From NCBI GenBank assembly GCA_030549495.1, contig JAUIRK010000921.1, forward strand, positions 521,501-585,500: a DNA stretch of 64,000 bases. Direction: 5' to 3'. The translations under genes and the position numbers were made by a program. Position 1 is the first letter of the stretch; every line of letters starts with the position of its first letter. The notes below the pieces were generated by a model. That model ran no database searches. It worked only from the letters and a program-made list of their open reading frames with translations, and was not told where the DNA came from. This document shows positions 45,640-57,109 of this stretch, piece by piece. The stretch comes from Nectonema munidae (lineage: Eukaryota > Nematomorpha > Nectonematoida > Nectonematidae).

Positions 45640-47560
45640 CAGTGGTTGCCAACCTTTTTATTCCCAACGCCCCCTTAATTGAATTTTTTTCCCACCGACC
45701 ACCTATTGCCTAACACTTCAAATAGTGAAAAAATAAAATACAATTTTGTATAAAAAAGTAAACAAAAAACAAGGTTAAATTCTTTTTATATAAAATAAAT
45801 TCAAAAAATATAAACAATGAAAAATTGTTGAAAATTCAATGTCTTTCTTGTGGCTGATTATTTTTCATTATTTCACTGAAATTAGGCTTTATATTTGTAA
45901 GTTTAAGTCTTAAGTCGCCTGTTTCATCTATTTTCAGTTAATTACTTTGTTTATTTTTCAAATATACCGAAGAACTGAAGCCTGTTTCTACCAAGTATGT
46001 GGAAAGAAAGGTAGAAAATAAAGTTTTGATTTCTTGTCAAAGGTTTGGGTATAAAAATCGCGTCTCTATCCAGAATTTTTCATATATTGACAGAGTGAAC
46101 AAAGCCTTTGCTTCAATGACATTTTGCAAGTCAATCACTTCTTCTTAATTAATTTGTTTGACATCACGCTTGAAAGGATCAAAATACCACTCAGAAACTT
46201 GAAAACCAATTCAAATCTTTGCTCCATTTCGGATTTTAATAAATTTATGTGATCAAAGTACACTTTTACAGCATCCTCAATTTCCATTCCTTCTTTGGAA
46301 ATAGAATTAAGCTTAGGAAACTCATGAAAATCATAACGGCATAAACGTGAAGCAAATATCTCTAATTTGCTGATGAAGCCACCAATAGTTCCTTTAGCAT
46401 TTATTAGATTTAAGGATTTTCCTTGAAGTTTGAGATTAACATCATTCAATTTTCCAAAAATATCCGCTAGATAAGCAATATTGTCTTTAATTAAACTTAT
46501 GTTGTCATATGTTTAATTATCCTCATCTTTAAAAAAACAAGAATGCTCTCATAAAGTTCAAAAATCTTTGGAGACAATTTCATTTTTGAGAGCCATCTCA
46601 CTTGTGTGTACATTAAAAGAGAGCTAAACTCTTCTTCATTATTCCTACAAAGATTTTGAAAAAACTATCTAGCGAGCTTGTCTTTATTTTATTAACTGCT
46701 TTTATAACAATTTGTAAGGATTCAAAAAGGCTTGTTGAAATCATTTTGCCAACAAGATGTTGTCTATGAATCACACAGTGAATTGTTAACATTTCTGGGC
46801 AAATTCTTTTTAAAGGAGCTAAAAAACCTTTGTTTCGGCCAACCATTGACTGTGCGCCGTCTGTTGCACCCGTTAAAATATGTTTCAATAGAATGCCTTT
46901 TTCAAGAAAAAAGTTTTCTACAACTTTAAAAATTGTTGAACACTTTGTATCACTAACCAAAGAGTTCGCAAATAAAATTCCTCTCTAAATTCTGAATTGT
47001 TATTGATGAATCTCACATATGCAAGCAAAATCGATTGATTATGGATCATTGTAGATTCATCTACCTGTAAAACAAATTCTTTAAGCTTTAACTAGTCACA
47101 TTCTACATTTTTTTGACATTTCATTAATTCTTGCTAATACTGTGTTGTTACTCAAAGGAACAAATGAAAGTAAATTATTATCACCTGAACCAATTATTAT
47201 GTCAAAAAATTCTCTGATACAAGGTAGTATCAAATTTTTTCCAATATTATAGGGTTTACCTGATTTTGCAATAAGTAGAGAAATTTTTTATGATGTCAAA
47301 AGTCCATTTTCAAGATTCAAGCAATGTTTTTTATGTTTTTCTTTCAAGTTTTTGAAATACAGTTCATCTTTATTAACTTTGTCAGGATGATTTTTTTTCA
47401 AATAGTTACTTAATCGTGAAGGCCTCATTGTTTCATTAGAAAATGTTTTACCACAAATTAAACATAGAGGTAACTTATCATTACTGGGACATTGAATGAA
47501 ACCAAACTTAAATATTCTGAAGAATATTGACGAAGTTCTCTCTTTTCAGAGATTCAAATT
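45640..47560 (-). mobile_element. hAT relic with ZBED5/SCAND3-like transposase
   Basis: CAGTGGTTGCCAACCTTTTT at 45,640 is a typical hAT (Charlie/Buster-like) terminus. A minus-strand transposase relic runs inward from it. The opposite terminus is not found; another element's end (CAGTGGCGATTC) starts at 47,640, so the right side may be truncated. No 8-bp duplication could be assigned. Confidence 0.7.
46000..47520 (-). pseudogene. ZBED5-like hAT transposase, broken
   Basis: From the N-terminus (high coordinates): BED finger LCLICGKTFSNETMRPSRLS and KKNHPDKVNKDELYFK (47,340-47,480), a degraded stretch, then TKCSTIFKVVENFFLEKGIL, TGATDGAQSMVGRNKGFLAP (catalytic Asp region), MLTIHCVIHRQHLVGK, YTQVRWLSKMKLSPKIFELY, AYLADIFGKLNDVNLKLQGK and KLEIFASRLCRYDF (about 46,300-46,960). 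This order is that of domesticated ZBED5/FAM200/SCAND3 proteins and their Buster/Charlie relatives. Several frameshifts and stops; the C-terminal dimerisation domain is not recognisable below 46,135. Confidence 0.85.
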
Positions 47561-47639
47561 GTGAAACGTGTATTAAATTCTTAAATATCCATTTAAAACA
47601 GATTTCTTTAAAATTTCAGAATATAAAATGCTTCCTGAG

Positions 47640-47720
47640 CAGTGGCGATTCTCGTTTTCAAATATGTATGGGCATCACAGAGGCCAACTTTATAAAACTT
47701 ATAATTTTCTAAGGATTAAC
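47640..47720 (+). mobile_element. Solitary hAT-type terminus
   Basis: CAGTGGCGATTCTCGTTTTC, then CACAGAGGCCAACTTTATAA. It matches, in inverted orientation, the end at 49,500-49,590 (CAGTGGCGATTCTAG, then CAGAGGCCAAGTTTTTTATT). The 8-bp flanks of 47,640 and 49,590 do not agree, so the two may belong to different copies. Confidence 0.45.
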
Positions 47721-47779
47721 AATCTCACTTGCTTCAATTATATTTATTAATATACTAATAAATAACTTTACTGTAATTT

Positions 47780-47840
47780 TTTATTCTAAATTGTACATTT
47801 TTTTTTAATAAATTCTTCTTCTTCTTCTTCTTCTTCTTCA
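47780..47840 (+). repeat. LINE-style 3' tail with (TTC)n
   Basis: TTTTTTTTTAATAAATTC followed by about eight TTC triplets: a polyadenylation-like signal plus short tandem tail typical of a LINE 3' end. No upstream ORF attributable to it. Confidence 0.45.
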
Positions 47841-47864
47841 CGTATATATAATTTCATAAAAAAA

Positions 47865-48404
47865 TTCAGGTTTTACTTGTTTATTAAGTATAACAAATGT
47901 AAATGTTACACATATGTATCAAGTTTACAATGTACTAAGTGTTTAGATTTTGATCACTCTAGCAACTTTTATAAAAATAATATAGTCTCATGTGCATGCT
48001 GTGCTTCAAAAGAGCATGAATATAAAGATTGTACTTTTAAAGAAAATTCAAATAAGCTACTTTGCTCTAACTGTCTTAAAAATAAAAGTAAGGATACAAA
48101 ACATTTTTCTTGTAGCTTATCTTGTCCATTGGTAAAAAAATATTGAATATGTAAGATCTATTACTGATTTTCATTTATAATATAGGATATATCTATACCT
48201 TTCATTATGAGCCAATATTTGTTTAATATTCCTCACTTTAGTGATTCTACATTTTTCGAAAACATTTATTCTTTTACTATTACTAATTTACAAGATCCTC
48301 TAAAGTTATATAAATTTAATCTATTATCTCTCAATATCCAATCACTCAATTCAAAGTATAATTCTCTATTGTTCTTTCTTTTTCTTAACACAGTACGTAC
48401 TTAA
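47865..48404 (+). pseudogene. LINE 5' part: ORF1 zinc knuckles and start of endonuclease
   Basis: 47,877-48,146 encodes Cys/His-rich sequence with successive knuckles (CTKCLDFDHSSNFYKNN, CACCASKEHEYKDC, LCSNCLKNKSKDTKHF), as in the ORF1 end of I/Jockey-group LINEs. About 60 bp later another frame gives KFNLLSLNIQSLNSKYNSLL, the opening of an APE-type endonuclease (LNIQSL..K...L). The rest of ORF2 is missing. Two separate frames are normal for such LINEs, but the endonuclease is truncated at 48,404. Confidence 0.65.
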
Positions 48405-48611
48405 TTAGCTTTTTGTTTTTGAATGCATAATAATATATAAGATATATTTATAATTTTTCTATCGAGCTTGTAAGTCTTATATATATATATAATATATGTA
48501 TTCTCATAACATGTACGGTTGAACGCGGGTAGACAACTTGAGTGTTATCTCCAACCTGTATACTACGATGGTTTCTATTACATGTACAAATGACTAGGGA
48601 GACAATGTTCA

Positions 48612-48955
48612 ACTTTCTGTTCATATTTATGTAAGATTTGATATACCTCATTTGGGGGACGATGTTACATAACTTATTACCTATATTTTTGCAATTTTTT
48701 AACGATATTAATAATATATCTGTCAAATAATCAAAATAAAATTCTGTAATCAAAGAATCGAAAAATATTCTCTAAAAAATCAAAAAATATGAAACTTTCT
48801 GTTCATATTTTGCTAGATGTAAGATTTGATATACCTCATACGATGTTACAAAAGTTATTACCTATATTTTTGCAATTTGCACGATATTAAATAATATATT
48901 TGTCAAATAATCAAAATAAGATTCTGTAATCAAAGAATCGAAAAATGTTCAAATC
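48612..48955 (+). repeat. Two-copy tandem duplication, about 180-bp period
   Basis: ACTTTCTGTTCATATTT...GTAAGATTTGATATACCTCAT...AATCAAAGAATCGAAAAAT occurs at 48,612-48,770 and again at 48,793-48,950 with small indels. Non-coding. Confidence 0.85.
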
Positions 48956-49054
48956 AAAAAATATTTATTCTTTCCAAATATTTCGTTAGCTCCCGTTACT
49001 TTTAGAATAGAAAGATAAACGTAGTCTGTTTTTGAAACAAATTGACTTTGTTAG

Positions 49055-49590
49055 CAGTGACCGTTTTAAGAGGGGGGCAGGGGGTCATGCCATCAGTTTT
49101 TCGCTTGGCTCCCATGTTGCCCCCTCACTTCAAATACCTAACTATCTTACCAGATTTTGGATTTTACTCAAAATTATATAGTTGATCATAACTGAAACTA
49201 AAAACATATCATTCTAATATTATTAAAGAGTAATTATCGTGGATAAAAATCAGCTACTTTTAATTGTTTTAGTTTAAAACATATTGATTTACAAACTTTT
49301 TGTTTTATAATGTTTTTTTTATAATTTTCGTCTGCAATAAAATTATATAATTTATGTCTATATATATATAATATAAGAAAATTTAATTATTTCTACAATA
49401 AATGTTTATTTACCGTGTTACACTCTATAATTAGGACAATTCTTGAACCTTTTAAACGCCAGCGTTCCAAATATTGGAACACGTATTATTTGGTAAATTG
49501 GTAATTTTATAGAAAATCGTGTAAATTATCAAATAAAAAACTTGGCCTCTGTTTGGCCCCCTCACTCCTAAAAATCTAGAATCGCCACTG
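49055..49590. mobile_element. hAT-type MITE, 536 bp (tentative)
   Basis: The left end CAGTGACCGTTTTAAGAGGG and right end, read inward, CAGTGGCGATTCTAG share CAGTG and later GGGG/GCC motifs. The flanking octamers TTTGTTAG (49,047-49,054) and CTTGTTAG (49,591-49,598) differ at one position, consistent with a hAT 8-bp duplication. No coding content. Confidence 0.5.
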
Positions 49591-49904
49591 CTTGTTAGCT
49601 ATATTTTGTAATGAAAAATCCGATTCGAACTTAAATTCTCCGACCAATATAAAAATTTTTTTGAAATTGTTTGATATACTCAAAAAGAAAAAGGCAAAAT
49701 AACTTTTCAAAAAATAATTAAAATCCCTCTTGGACGAAGCTTAGTTATGAAAAAAATCGTGTGTTTATTTAAATTATACGTGTAAAGCTTCTTAATTTCA
49801 ATATTAAACAGAGTTTTTCGTTAGCACAGAGTGTATTGGATCGGTCCGATTTCTTCAAGTATTTAAGCACAGCACATGTAGCATAATTCATTTTTTTGCT
49901 AATC

Positions 49905-50845
49905 ATGCCTAGAAAGACTTCATTCGAGATAAAGAATGAATTGATTAAGTTGGTAAGAAACAAAGGTTTCACGATCAAAGAAGCTTCTAATTTCCTAAAT
50001 ATGAATTATTCTACTTTGAAGATAATTTTAAAGATGGAGATATCGACCCAAATGTTGCTAAAGGACAGGGAGGTCACAAAAAAAGTCTTACTCAACCAAG
50101 AAAAACTCTCGTACTTAGAAAGTTTGATTGAAAATAACCCCATGCACACATTGGAAGAAATGAGACAAAAAATTCAAGAAAGATTTTCTATAAAAATTTT
50201 AGAAAGTTGTGTTCATAATTACTTAGTGAACACACTGAAAGTAACGCTTAAAAAAGCAAATAGAGAAATAGACTGCGTTAATTGACCAGACATTATTAAA
50301 ATCGAAAAGACTATGCAAGGGAGTTCCAAAGCTGACCTTCTCAAGAAAGCCTGATATTTGTTGATGAAAGCGGGTTTAACTTGCACTTGACACGCTCTCA
50401 AGCTCGTTCAAATTTTAGCAATCAATTGTTTCAAAATTGTACATTTTGAAATAATTGAAAATGGAACCTGCAATTGGAAAAAGTTCTTCAAGTTCATGCA
50501 AACACTTTTGAACAAAATGGAGTTGAACGAAACAATAAATGAAGGTGCTTGGATTGTTTTAGACAATGCCAAAATTCATAAATGTTGAGATGTGCAAAAT
50601 CTTTTCGACTCCCAAAGTAATTATGTTCTAAAATATCTTTCACTCATTGGTGCTCAATCCTTGTGGAAATGCCTTTTCAAAAATCAATAAAAAGTTTACT
50701 TAAAAATGAAAGCAGTTCTTTATCTGAATTGATTTGTCAAAGTCTTCAGACAGTTTCTCCTTTGGAATTACAGTAATTTCTATCGGTTTATGTTAAATAA
50801 CATCAATAATGCTGCTTTGGGCCAAAAATACATCCATGACATGTG
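49905..50845 (+). pseudogene. Tc1-like transposase, broken
   Basis: Begins at ATG 49,905 (MPRKTSFEIKNELIKLVRNK), a paired-type helix-turn-helix, with GFTIKEASNFLNMNYSTLKI as its second part. Open to 50,285. Later frames show LIFVDESGFNLHLTRSQARS (50,345-50,410, first Asp), GAWIVLDNAKIHKC (50,545-50,585, second Asp) and LNPCGNAFSKI (near 50,655), where a Glu/Asp is expected in NPIENxFSxxK but a Gly codon stands. At least three frame changes or stops plus the altered third catalytic position. No TA-flanked inverted termini could be assigned. Confidence 0.85.
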
Positions 50846-51240
50846 GTACAGTTAAAAATTTTTTGTTTCAATAAATTTTTTTCCATATCACTTTGTATTG
50901 AATTAAGTAATGTTTCCTTATATTTCTTTAAAAGAAAATATTTTTCATTATCAGACGTTACAAACATATTTTTGTGAAAATGGTAAACTCTTCACAAAAA
51001 AAAAGCATAATTCGAGTGCGATTTTAGTTTGTGTCCAAAAGTTTATGTACATTTTCATTTTTCAATATCAATATGATTATCAATATTGTAGCTCAAAAAA
51101 ACCTATGTTAGTGTTTTATTCTTTGTTAAAAAGTAGAACAAAAAATGTTGGCCGGAGAATTCAAGTTCGAAACCGATTTTTCATTACAAAATATAGTTAA
51201 CAAGGTCTATCTGTTTTAAAAACAGACTTTTTGAGCTTAA
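50846..51240. other. No gene seen
   Basis: AT-rich. AATAAA follows the Tc1 relic at about 50,871. A 96-codon frame at 50,910 is low-quality. Confidence 0.4.
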
Positions 51241-51249
51241 ATACAAATA

Positions 51250-51360
51250 TAAAAAGGGCGAACCTAAAATGAAAAAGGACGAGCTTAAATTGGAAAAAGA
51301 CGAACTTAAATTGGAAAAGGACGAACTTAAAATAGAAAAGGACGAACTTCAAGTAAAAAT
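51250..51360 (+). repeat. 21-bp minisatellite encoding KDELKLE heptads
   Basis: Four to five 21-bp units (AAGGACGAACTTAAATTGGA type) that keep one frame open and would encode MKKDELKLE-KDELKLE-KDELKIE-KDELQVKM, followed by TAA at about 51,377. The frame is open upstream to about 51,190 without an ATG before the repeats, so it is a short coding-like remnant. The heptad spacing suits a charged coiled coil. Confidence 0.7.
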
Positions 51361-51423
51361 GGTATATACTATTATGTAAAAATCTGGTGTTGAAGGTGAC
51401 CCATTAAATTAGTGATAAAATAA

Positions 51424-51555
51424 AAAGGTGCACACTAAGATAACCTTTTTTTCTCCATCACTCTTTGCCTCAAGCTACATCAACCTACATCGTTTTCTCC
51501 CGCATATGTTTGAAAAAATATATGCTCAATAAATTATTTATCTTAGTGTGCACCT
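51424..51555. mobile_element. Short inverted-repeat element (MITE-like)
   Basis: AGGTGCACACTAAGATA (from 51,426) and its near-perfect complement TATCTTAGTGTGCACCT (51,539-51,555) bound a 130-bp non-coding segment. A direct repeat TATACTATTATG lies further out at about 51,365 and 51,560, which could be a duplication or chance. Confidence 0.6.
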
Positions 51556-51571
51556 CTTTATACTATTATGC

Positions 51572-52599
51572 TTTAAGGTTTAGTTTCCACTCTAGTGTAG
51601 TGAATTCGTTATTCATTAAGGCACCATGAATATGGGCTACATTATTCACTTTTCAATTAGTTAGTGTATATTTGACTAAATATTTTAGTTTGCTATTTGT
51701 TTGGTTGCAAATTTGTTGGTTGATTCAGTGTTATACAGTATAATCGTAAGCAACTGTATTTCGGACCAACCTTCAAGAATTACTTTTATATACTTATAAA
51801 TGAAACCTGATGAAGTTTAATAGATTATTTTTTGTATTTTCACAAAATGAATAATAGTCGTGAGTGGAGCGGTATGGACTGGCACTCATAATTTTTCCCA
51901 TTTCATTACGCTCATCATAACAAGTATCATGTTCGCGAGTAAACCTGAAAAATGTTAATTATAGATAAGCAGATCATTTTTGATTTAAATCGTTACGTGT
52001 GAAACAATTCGTGGCAAACTGTTCTTGACTCTCCAGTGAATTCAAAAACACTGTAAGATGTGCGATTATCCCAATACCCAGCGCCTTAAAATGCATAAAT
52101 TAATCTTAAAAAGAATAAAATAGGTATCAAGGGAGACAGGACCATGTTGTACTTTGTTTTAGAAAAAAATACTAAACTTTATCAATAATTTTTTTTGCTA
52201 ATTGTTATCAAAATTAAAATAGATGGGATATATATTTTTTCATCAAATAAATTGTTTTAATGAACACTTTTATCAAACTTATTTTTTTGTCTCATTTGAA
52301 AAAAAGTGAAAGCAATCAAAAATGGCTGCCAACGTAGTATGTGTTGACGTTGTAGTTTCGAAAAGTCTTTAATCTAGCTTACTATTGATCTATTCTGGTT
52401 TCGATGAATTTCTTGAATACTATCTTATATGGCGTTTCAAATTCACTATACAAATATATTTTTGGATTTTACTTTTTAAATAGCATTTTCTAGCTAACTA
52501 AAGATTGATATCAATTGTAATGAAAATATTTCGAAAATTAAGAAGTCGAGCTAAGTCATCGCTACTCAAGCTTTTTCAGAAATGGAGTTTTTGAAAAAT
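51572..52599. other. No gene seen
   Basis: AT-rich sequence without supported features. Confidence 0.4.
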
Positions 52600-52712
52600 T
52601 TTATCATCAAAATATCATTATGGACCCCTAATTTATAATATTTGGCCTATGGACGTCGTGAATTATTATATGGTTCCTTAGGGTCCATGGGGACGCCGGT
52701 TGAGAAATCCTG
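52600..52712 (-). mobile_element. Solitary hAT-type terminus
   Basis: Read on the minus strand from 52,712: CAGGATTTCTCAACCGGCGT, then CATGGACCCTAAGGAACCAT and GGGGTCCATAATGATATTTT. Same family as the end at 5,298. The partner terminus is not identified. Confidence 0.45.
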
Positions 52713-52811
52713 ATCTAGACCATTGAATTTAAATAAAGAAAAATATATAAAAGTTTAAATGTTTAAAAAGTTTTTGTGAATTAACTCTATTACGTATTTG
52801 TGTTTGTATAA

Positions 52812-52985
52812 ACCTTCTCTAGTTGTCCAACCACAAGATGGCCAGACATTTCGGCAACAGTCGTTTCCTCCCGGAACACTTCATCGTCAGTCGTCGGACG
52901 ATTCATCGAATGGATATTTGGTCTAACAGATTTTTGTCGAAAGGTTGTTTTTTCGCAAACGATTGTTTTGTTGCATAAATATTTT
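52812..52985. mobile_element. GC-richer short element (unassigned)
   Basis: A block that is GC-rich for this window, with TTCGGCAACAGTCG, CAGTCGTCGGACGATTCATC and TTTGTCGAAAGGTTG-type motifs and an accidental minus-strand frame. The style (short imperfect CGA-rich repeats) suggests a MITE, but no clean termini are visible. Confidence 0.3.
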
Positions 52986-53233
52986 TTTGAAAGCAAAAAA
53001 CAATCTATCTCTCTCCCTCTATATATATATTGGATTTATAATGGTGAAAGAAAATGAGAGTTTTTATATCCTGATTATTATTATTATTGTAAAAGGGGTT
53101 TAATATATTTAATTAAACTTATTAAATACAAAGATCAACAATATTTATTTGATAGATATTTTTCAGTGCGAGGAAAAATTTTAGTTCCACTACTAAATTA
53201 CTAAAGGTTCTTGTCCAAAATGTGCTTAATGTA

Positions 53234-53719
53234 CAGTAGAACCTACGTTTTACGTACCCTGATTTTACGTTCCCTGGATTTTACGTCCTCGCCAAATGAT
53301 CGATGAAGTCATATTTTTGGTCAAATGCATTATTAATACGTTTTTTCTTTGTGATTTTATGTATTAAAAAGTTTATAAAGGTTAATAAATTATTGTCTTT
53401 CAGTTTTATTTCACTATGAGTAATTTAAATAACGCTAATTAGATCGCAAATCAATGCATCAGTGCTTCTGTACACTGATATTTTTTATTTAAGACTTTAT
53501 TATGAAAACAGCTCAACTTCAGAGATGATCATCCAACTTCACTGTAGTAGTCTTCTTTAGCTGCCATAGTCCCTCACGTCGTACACGGTGTGACCGTGTG
53601 TGATCCAGGCTAGGATTTTCGTGTTGTATGTCAATTTAAAGTCAACCGGGATTTTACGAATCCTACGTTTTACGTCCGCCGTTCGGTCCCATGCCGTACG
53701 TAAAACGTAGGTTCTAGTG
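53234..53719. mobile_element. Tigger/pogo-type MITE, 486 bp
   Basis: TA at 53,232-53,233 and 53,720-53,721. The left end CAGTAGAACCTACGTTTTAC and right end, read inward, CACTAGAACCTACGTTTTAC form a near-perfect inverted repeat; further GATTTTACG repeats lie at 53,252-53,290 and 53,650-53,680. No transposase remains. Confidence 0.85.
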
Positions 53720-53974
53720 TATTAGTAAAGTTTAAAGCTACCAGCAAAATTAGTGAAAAAGATATATTATTTATATCCTCTCATAATCATATATATCATA
53801 TATCCTCATTTATATATTGTTTCTTTAATAGCTTATGATTAATCAATTACCTGTTTGGCTCTTTAACAATATAAAGAGACTATAGGGATGTGCCACTTTT
53901 TCTAATATTTTCTATCGTCAAAAGTTGTTATTTGAAAGTTTAAACTAACTTTTCCTCTTTTATCAAAACGTAAG

Positions 53975-54120
53975 TGGTTTAGTGGCAGCGAGGTTAAACG
54001 GTTAGAAGCGCTGATATCGATATCAAGTTCCGGGTTTAAGCCTCGCTTCTGCTAGATTATCCATAGCTCGATGTTAGCTGCAAATTAGTACTTTTTTCGA
54101 TGAAAATACCACACCACCTT
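53975..54120 (+). repeat. Probable tRNA-derived SINE
   Basis: GTGGCAGCGAGGTTAAACGG resembles a tRNA 5' end with an A box, GGGTTTAAGCC (54,032-54,042) resembles a B box, and CTCGCTTCTGCT roughly pairs with GCAGCGAG as an acceptor stem. The predicted tRNA folds poorly, so a SINE head is likelier than a functional tRNA gene. The tail is AT-rich without a clear terminus. Confidence 0.5.
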
Positions 54121-55285
54121 TAACCTTTATCATAAAGATTCAAATTCAAAGTTACTACATTGTTTAATTGCTACATTGTTTTTATAATTTCATTTCATAT
54201 GAGCTTAATTTTTGAAATGTGTGTACACTATATCAGCTGTTACACTATATCATTTCATCAAATTCACTTTAACCAATCAACTATAAAAAAAACTAAAACA
54301 TGAATTGAATGTTCATTAGTATGACATACATTATTGTTTAATCGCTTCAAGCATGACATCTTTTTGGACCAGAACATTCAGTTTATCTTCTCAAAAAATC
54401 AAAAAAAAAAGCTCAAAAAGACATTTTTTATAAATCTTTTTGGAAAAAATCCTTTCTTCTGAAATTACTTTCTTATAGACATTCAAATACTGAAAAAATC
54501 AAAATAAAGTAATCTCTAATAAAATTTTTTATCAATATGCGAGCTGAAGCTTATTACTTCGTGCCATTTTTTACAGAAGCGTAATTTTAATATTGCCAAG
54601 TTGAAAACGGATTTCGTTAGATATTTGTATTGTGTAAAGAACTTTTTCTATTTCGTTTCATGACTTTGGTATTCATTCACCCTGGCGTAAATTTTAAAAA
54701 TAAAATTAATAAGAATATTTTATATGGTAATATAGACTTAACATTTTAAAATAAATGATTATAGTACTATTTTTAATCATAATACAAAAGTCAGTTAGAC
54801 AAAATGGTACGTAGACGAAATACTCATCAAATTGCTCCGCTACCACTTATCAAACCTTTATTTTTCAAATATTTTTTTTATGGCTTAATTTCATTCATGG
54901 AAATTTTTGATGCATTTTGTGACCTAGTGAATTTTTCTTGATCGAAGCTTTTGTAATTTTTTTTTGAATTCCCAAAATATCTATATAATTTAGCGAAATT
55001 CGCGACAAATACATGTAGTCGTGACAATAACAATAAATACTAATATGTATATCCTATTAAATTATTATTATTATATAAATATTTAACTTAGGCAATTTAT
55101 TGAGTGCAAGAACCAAGCAATATGTCAGCTTTTCAAACTTATAACCTCGTTCAAATAAATAAAAAGTTGAGAGTTATGAAGACTTATAACTTTAATCAAT
55201 AAAGTGAGGAATGATTAAAAAACGTAAAAGTAAATTAAAATATAAGGAAAAAATAATCGATGAGATATAGATATTATTATAGATA
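54121..55285. other. No gene seen
   Basis: AT-rich sequence without supported features. Confidence 0.4.
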
Positions 55286-55294
55286 TAAATATAG

Positions 55295-55425
55295 GGGTAA
55301 ACCGACCATATGCCTAAAGACTGAAAGACAAAATGCCTACCGACTGTATGCATAACGGAGTAAATGCCTAACAGAATGAATGCCTAATGGACGCCTAAAA
55401 GGCTGACAGTACGCACAAACAAAAT
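55295..55425 (+). repeat. Short irregular TGCCTA repeat cluster
   Basis: ATGCCTA or CGCCTA recurs at about 55,310, 55,333, 55,373, 55,380 and 55,391 with GACTG/ACNGA words between, in a GC-richer block. Possibly the body of a small element; no ends assigned. Confidence 0.4.
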
Positions 55426-55599
55426 TAATTAAGTGTACTTCAGGTATTTAGATTTTAATTTTAAAAAACATTTTATCCGAGCCTAATTACTTGATTAAAA
55501 AAGAACCTTCCATGAGCTACAATTTTATGATCAATTTGATTATTTTTAGTATATATATAGTGACAACTTAATACAGCTTATAAATGATGGTATCCAGCG

Positions 55600-56675
55600 T
55601 TATCACTTGTGGCGAAAACAGGCAAAAAGTTGCAAGTAATCATTCACATCCACCAGATTTAGCTCGCAATTATTCATTAAAAATGAAAGAAAAGATAAAA
55701 AAAGCAATCGCTGCAATCCAATGAAGTCACATCATCTGTCATCAACCGCTCCACAAGTCATTTAACGTTGAGTGTATCTGGTGCATTGCCTAAAAACGTC
55801 GTTAGCTCGTGATGTGAGACGTGAAAGAGCAAGGGCTGATGCAAATGAAAATCACAATGTTACTACAAGAGGTGATAACCATGAATCAGAAAGCATGAAA
55901 ATTTATTCTACTACAAAAAACTTGGACATTTTACGAGCAAAAAACAAGTGGTTTAGTGATGGGACATTTTCTTGTGCGCCAATCAATACGCAACTATATA
56001 ACCCTGTGTTGCTTCAAGCACTGTATTACAAGACAGAAAACCCTAAAAAGATTTATTTGATTTCTTAAAACAACAAAACTTATATCCACAGTCTCTTACA
56101 ATAGATTTTGAATAAGCAGCAATAAAAGCTAGAAAGTGTTTTCCACATGCAACTGTCTATGTCTACTTTTTTCATTTTAGCCAGTGTCTTTGGCGATAAG
56201 TTCAAAGTTTTGGTTTACAAAGCTGGTACCAACATCATGAAAATGCCTGGATAAAAGCAATTACAAGCTTTAGCTTTTGTTCCACCAAATGATGTTGTTG
56301 ATTTATTTTTAGAATTAATGCATTCCCTAGATAAAGAAAACGACAGTTTTGAGTAATTTTTTGGAATATTTTGCATCAAGCTGGCTTGGTATGGTTCAGC
56401 GCGGCAAACAAAAGCGTCCAAATTTCAACATTCAAAGATGGAATATTTTTACCAGAATTAAATCAGATTTTCCAAGAACTAATAATTCACTAGAAGGATG
56501 GCATCAAGCTTTTAACAGAAGAGTTGGAGTTACTCAACTCATACAACCACTGAAAAATTACTCAAAATTATGAAACTGGAACAAGCAAATACAGAAGTGA
56601 TCCTTGAACAAATGTTTTTGGGAGAAAATATATCTAGAGTTAATAAAAAGTATATTAAAAAAATGAAAGAATAAA
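55600..56675 (+). pseudogene. MULE-type (Mutator-like) transposase, broken
   Basis: Segments in order: SHPPDLARNYS-like start (about 55,650), ARDVRRERARADAN, KIYSTTKNLDILRAKNKWFS followed by DGTFSCAP (55,900-55,990), QQNLYPQSLTIDFE (about 56,070-56,113), AFVPPNDVVDLFLELMHSLD, YFASSWLGMVQRGKQKRPNF and FPRTNNSLEGWHQAFNRRVG (56,470-56,535). The W.xDGTF..AP, LTIDFE and NNxLEGWHxxFN motifs are those of FLYWCH/MULE transposases of animals. The N-terminal finger is not seen. Several frame changes and stops. It ends about 70 bp before the inverted satellite-element copy; no MULE terminal repeats were found. Confidence 0.75.
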
Positions 56676-57104
56676 AAAAGTGCATGCCAAGTTTGACAAA
56701 GACACATGTTTACAGTATTTATGGTCTATAGCACATACTTTGTAATGCTAGTTGAATGACCCCTTCATGTCCAAAACTGTCAATCAAAATCAAAAATTAA
56801 AATTTTTGAGCAAAATTTTGACATTATCTATACTTAACCTTATAACTTAGGATCTATATTATATAATACCCTGAAAATTTATAATTATATACAGTTTGGA
56901 ACGCATAATACTTTAAATATTTAATTTTTTCAATAATCATGGCTACTTTTTAGAAAATGTCAATCAAAATTTTGATTGATCAAAAATATATCTAATAAAA
57001 TATACCTTCAAATTTTACATAAAATATATGTTTTTATACTAAATCGGTCATGCTGTTTTCATTTCTGGACCCATTTTTTACATTTAGGATTTGAAAATAC
57101 CTAT

Positions 57105-57109
57105 AAGTG
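57105..57109. repeat. LTR-element target-site duplication, left copy
   Basis: AAGTG, identical to 61,245-61,249; it belongs to the array B word CTATAAGTGTTAATCAAATT. Confidence 0.9.

Noticed and set aside
47640-49590. A single 1.95 kb hAT element bounded by the two CAGTGGCGATTC ends
   Set aside because: The flanking octamers do not match, whereas the right end pairs with 49,055 through a 7-of-8 duplication.
50910-51200. 96-codon + frame after the Tc1 relic
   Set aside because: AT-driven composition, no motif, no neighbouring coding signal.
51250-51360. KDEL as an ER-retention signal
   Set aside because: The KDEL words are internal and part of a heptad minisatellite, not at a C-terminus.
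52790-52996. Minus-strand 68-codon frame with ordinary-looking composition
   Set aside because: Lies in a short CGA-rich block that looks like a repeat element; no start context or homolog recognised.
53980-54055. Functional tRNA gene
   Set aside because: Box A and B are imperfect, the acceptor stem pairs poorly and no clear anticodon arm forms; a tRNA-derived SINE fits better.
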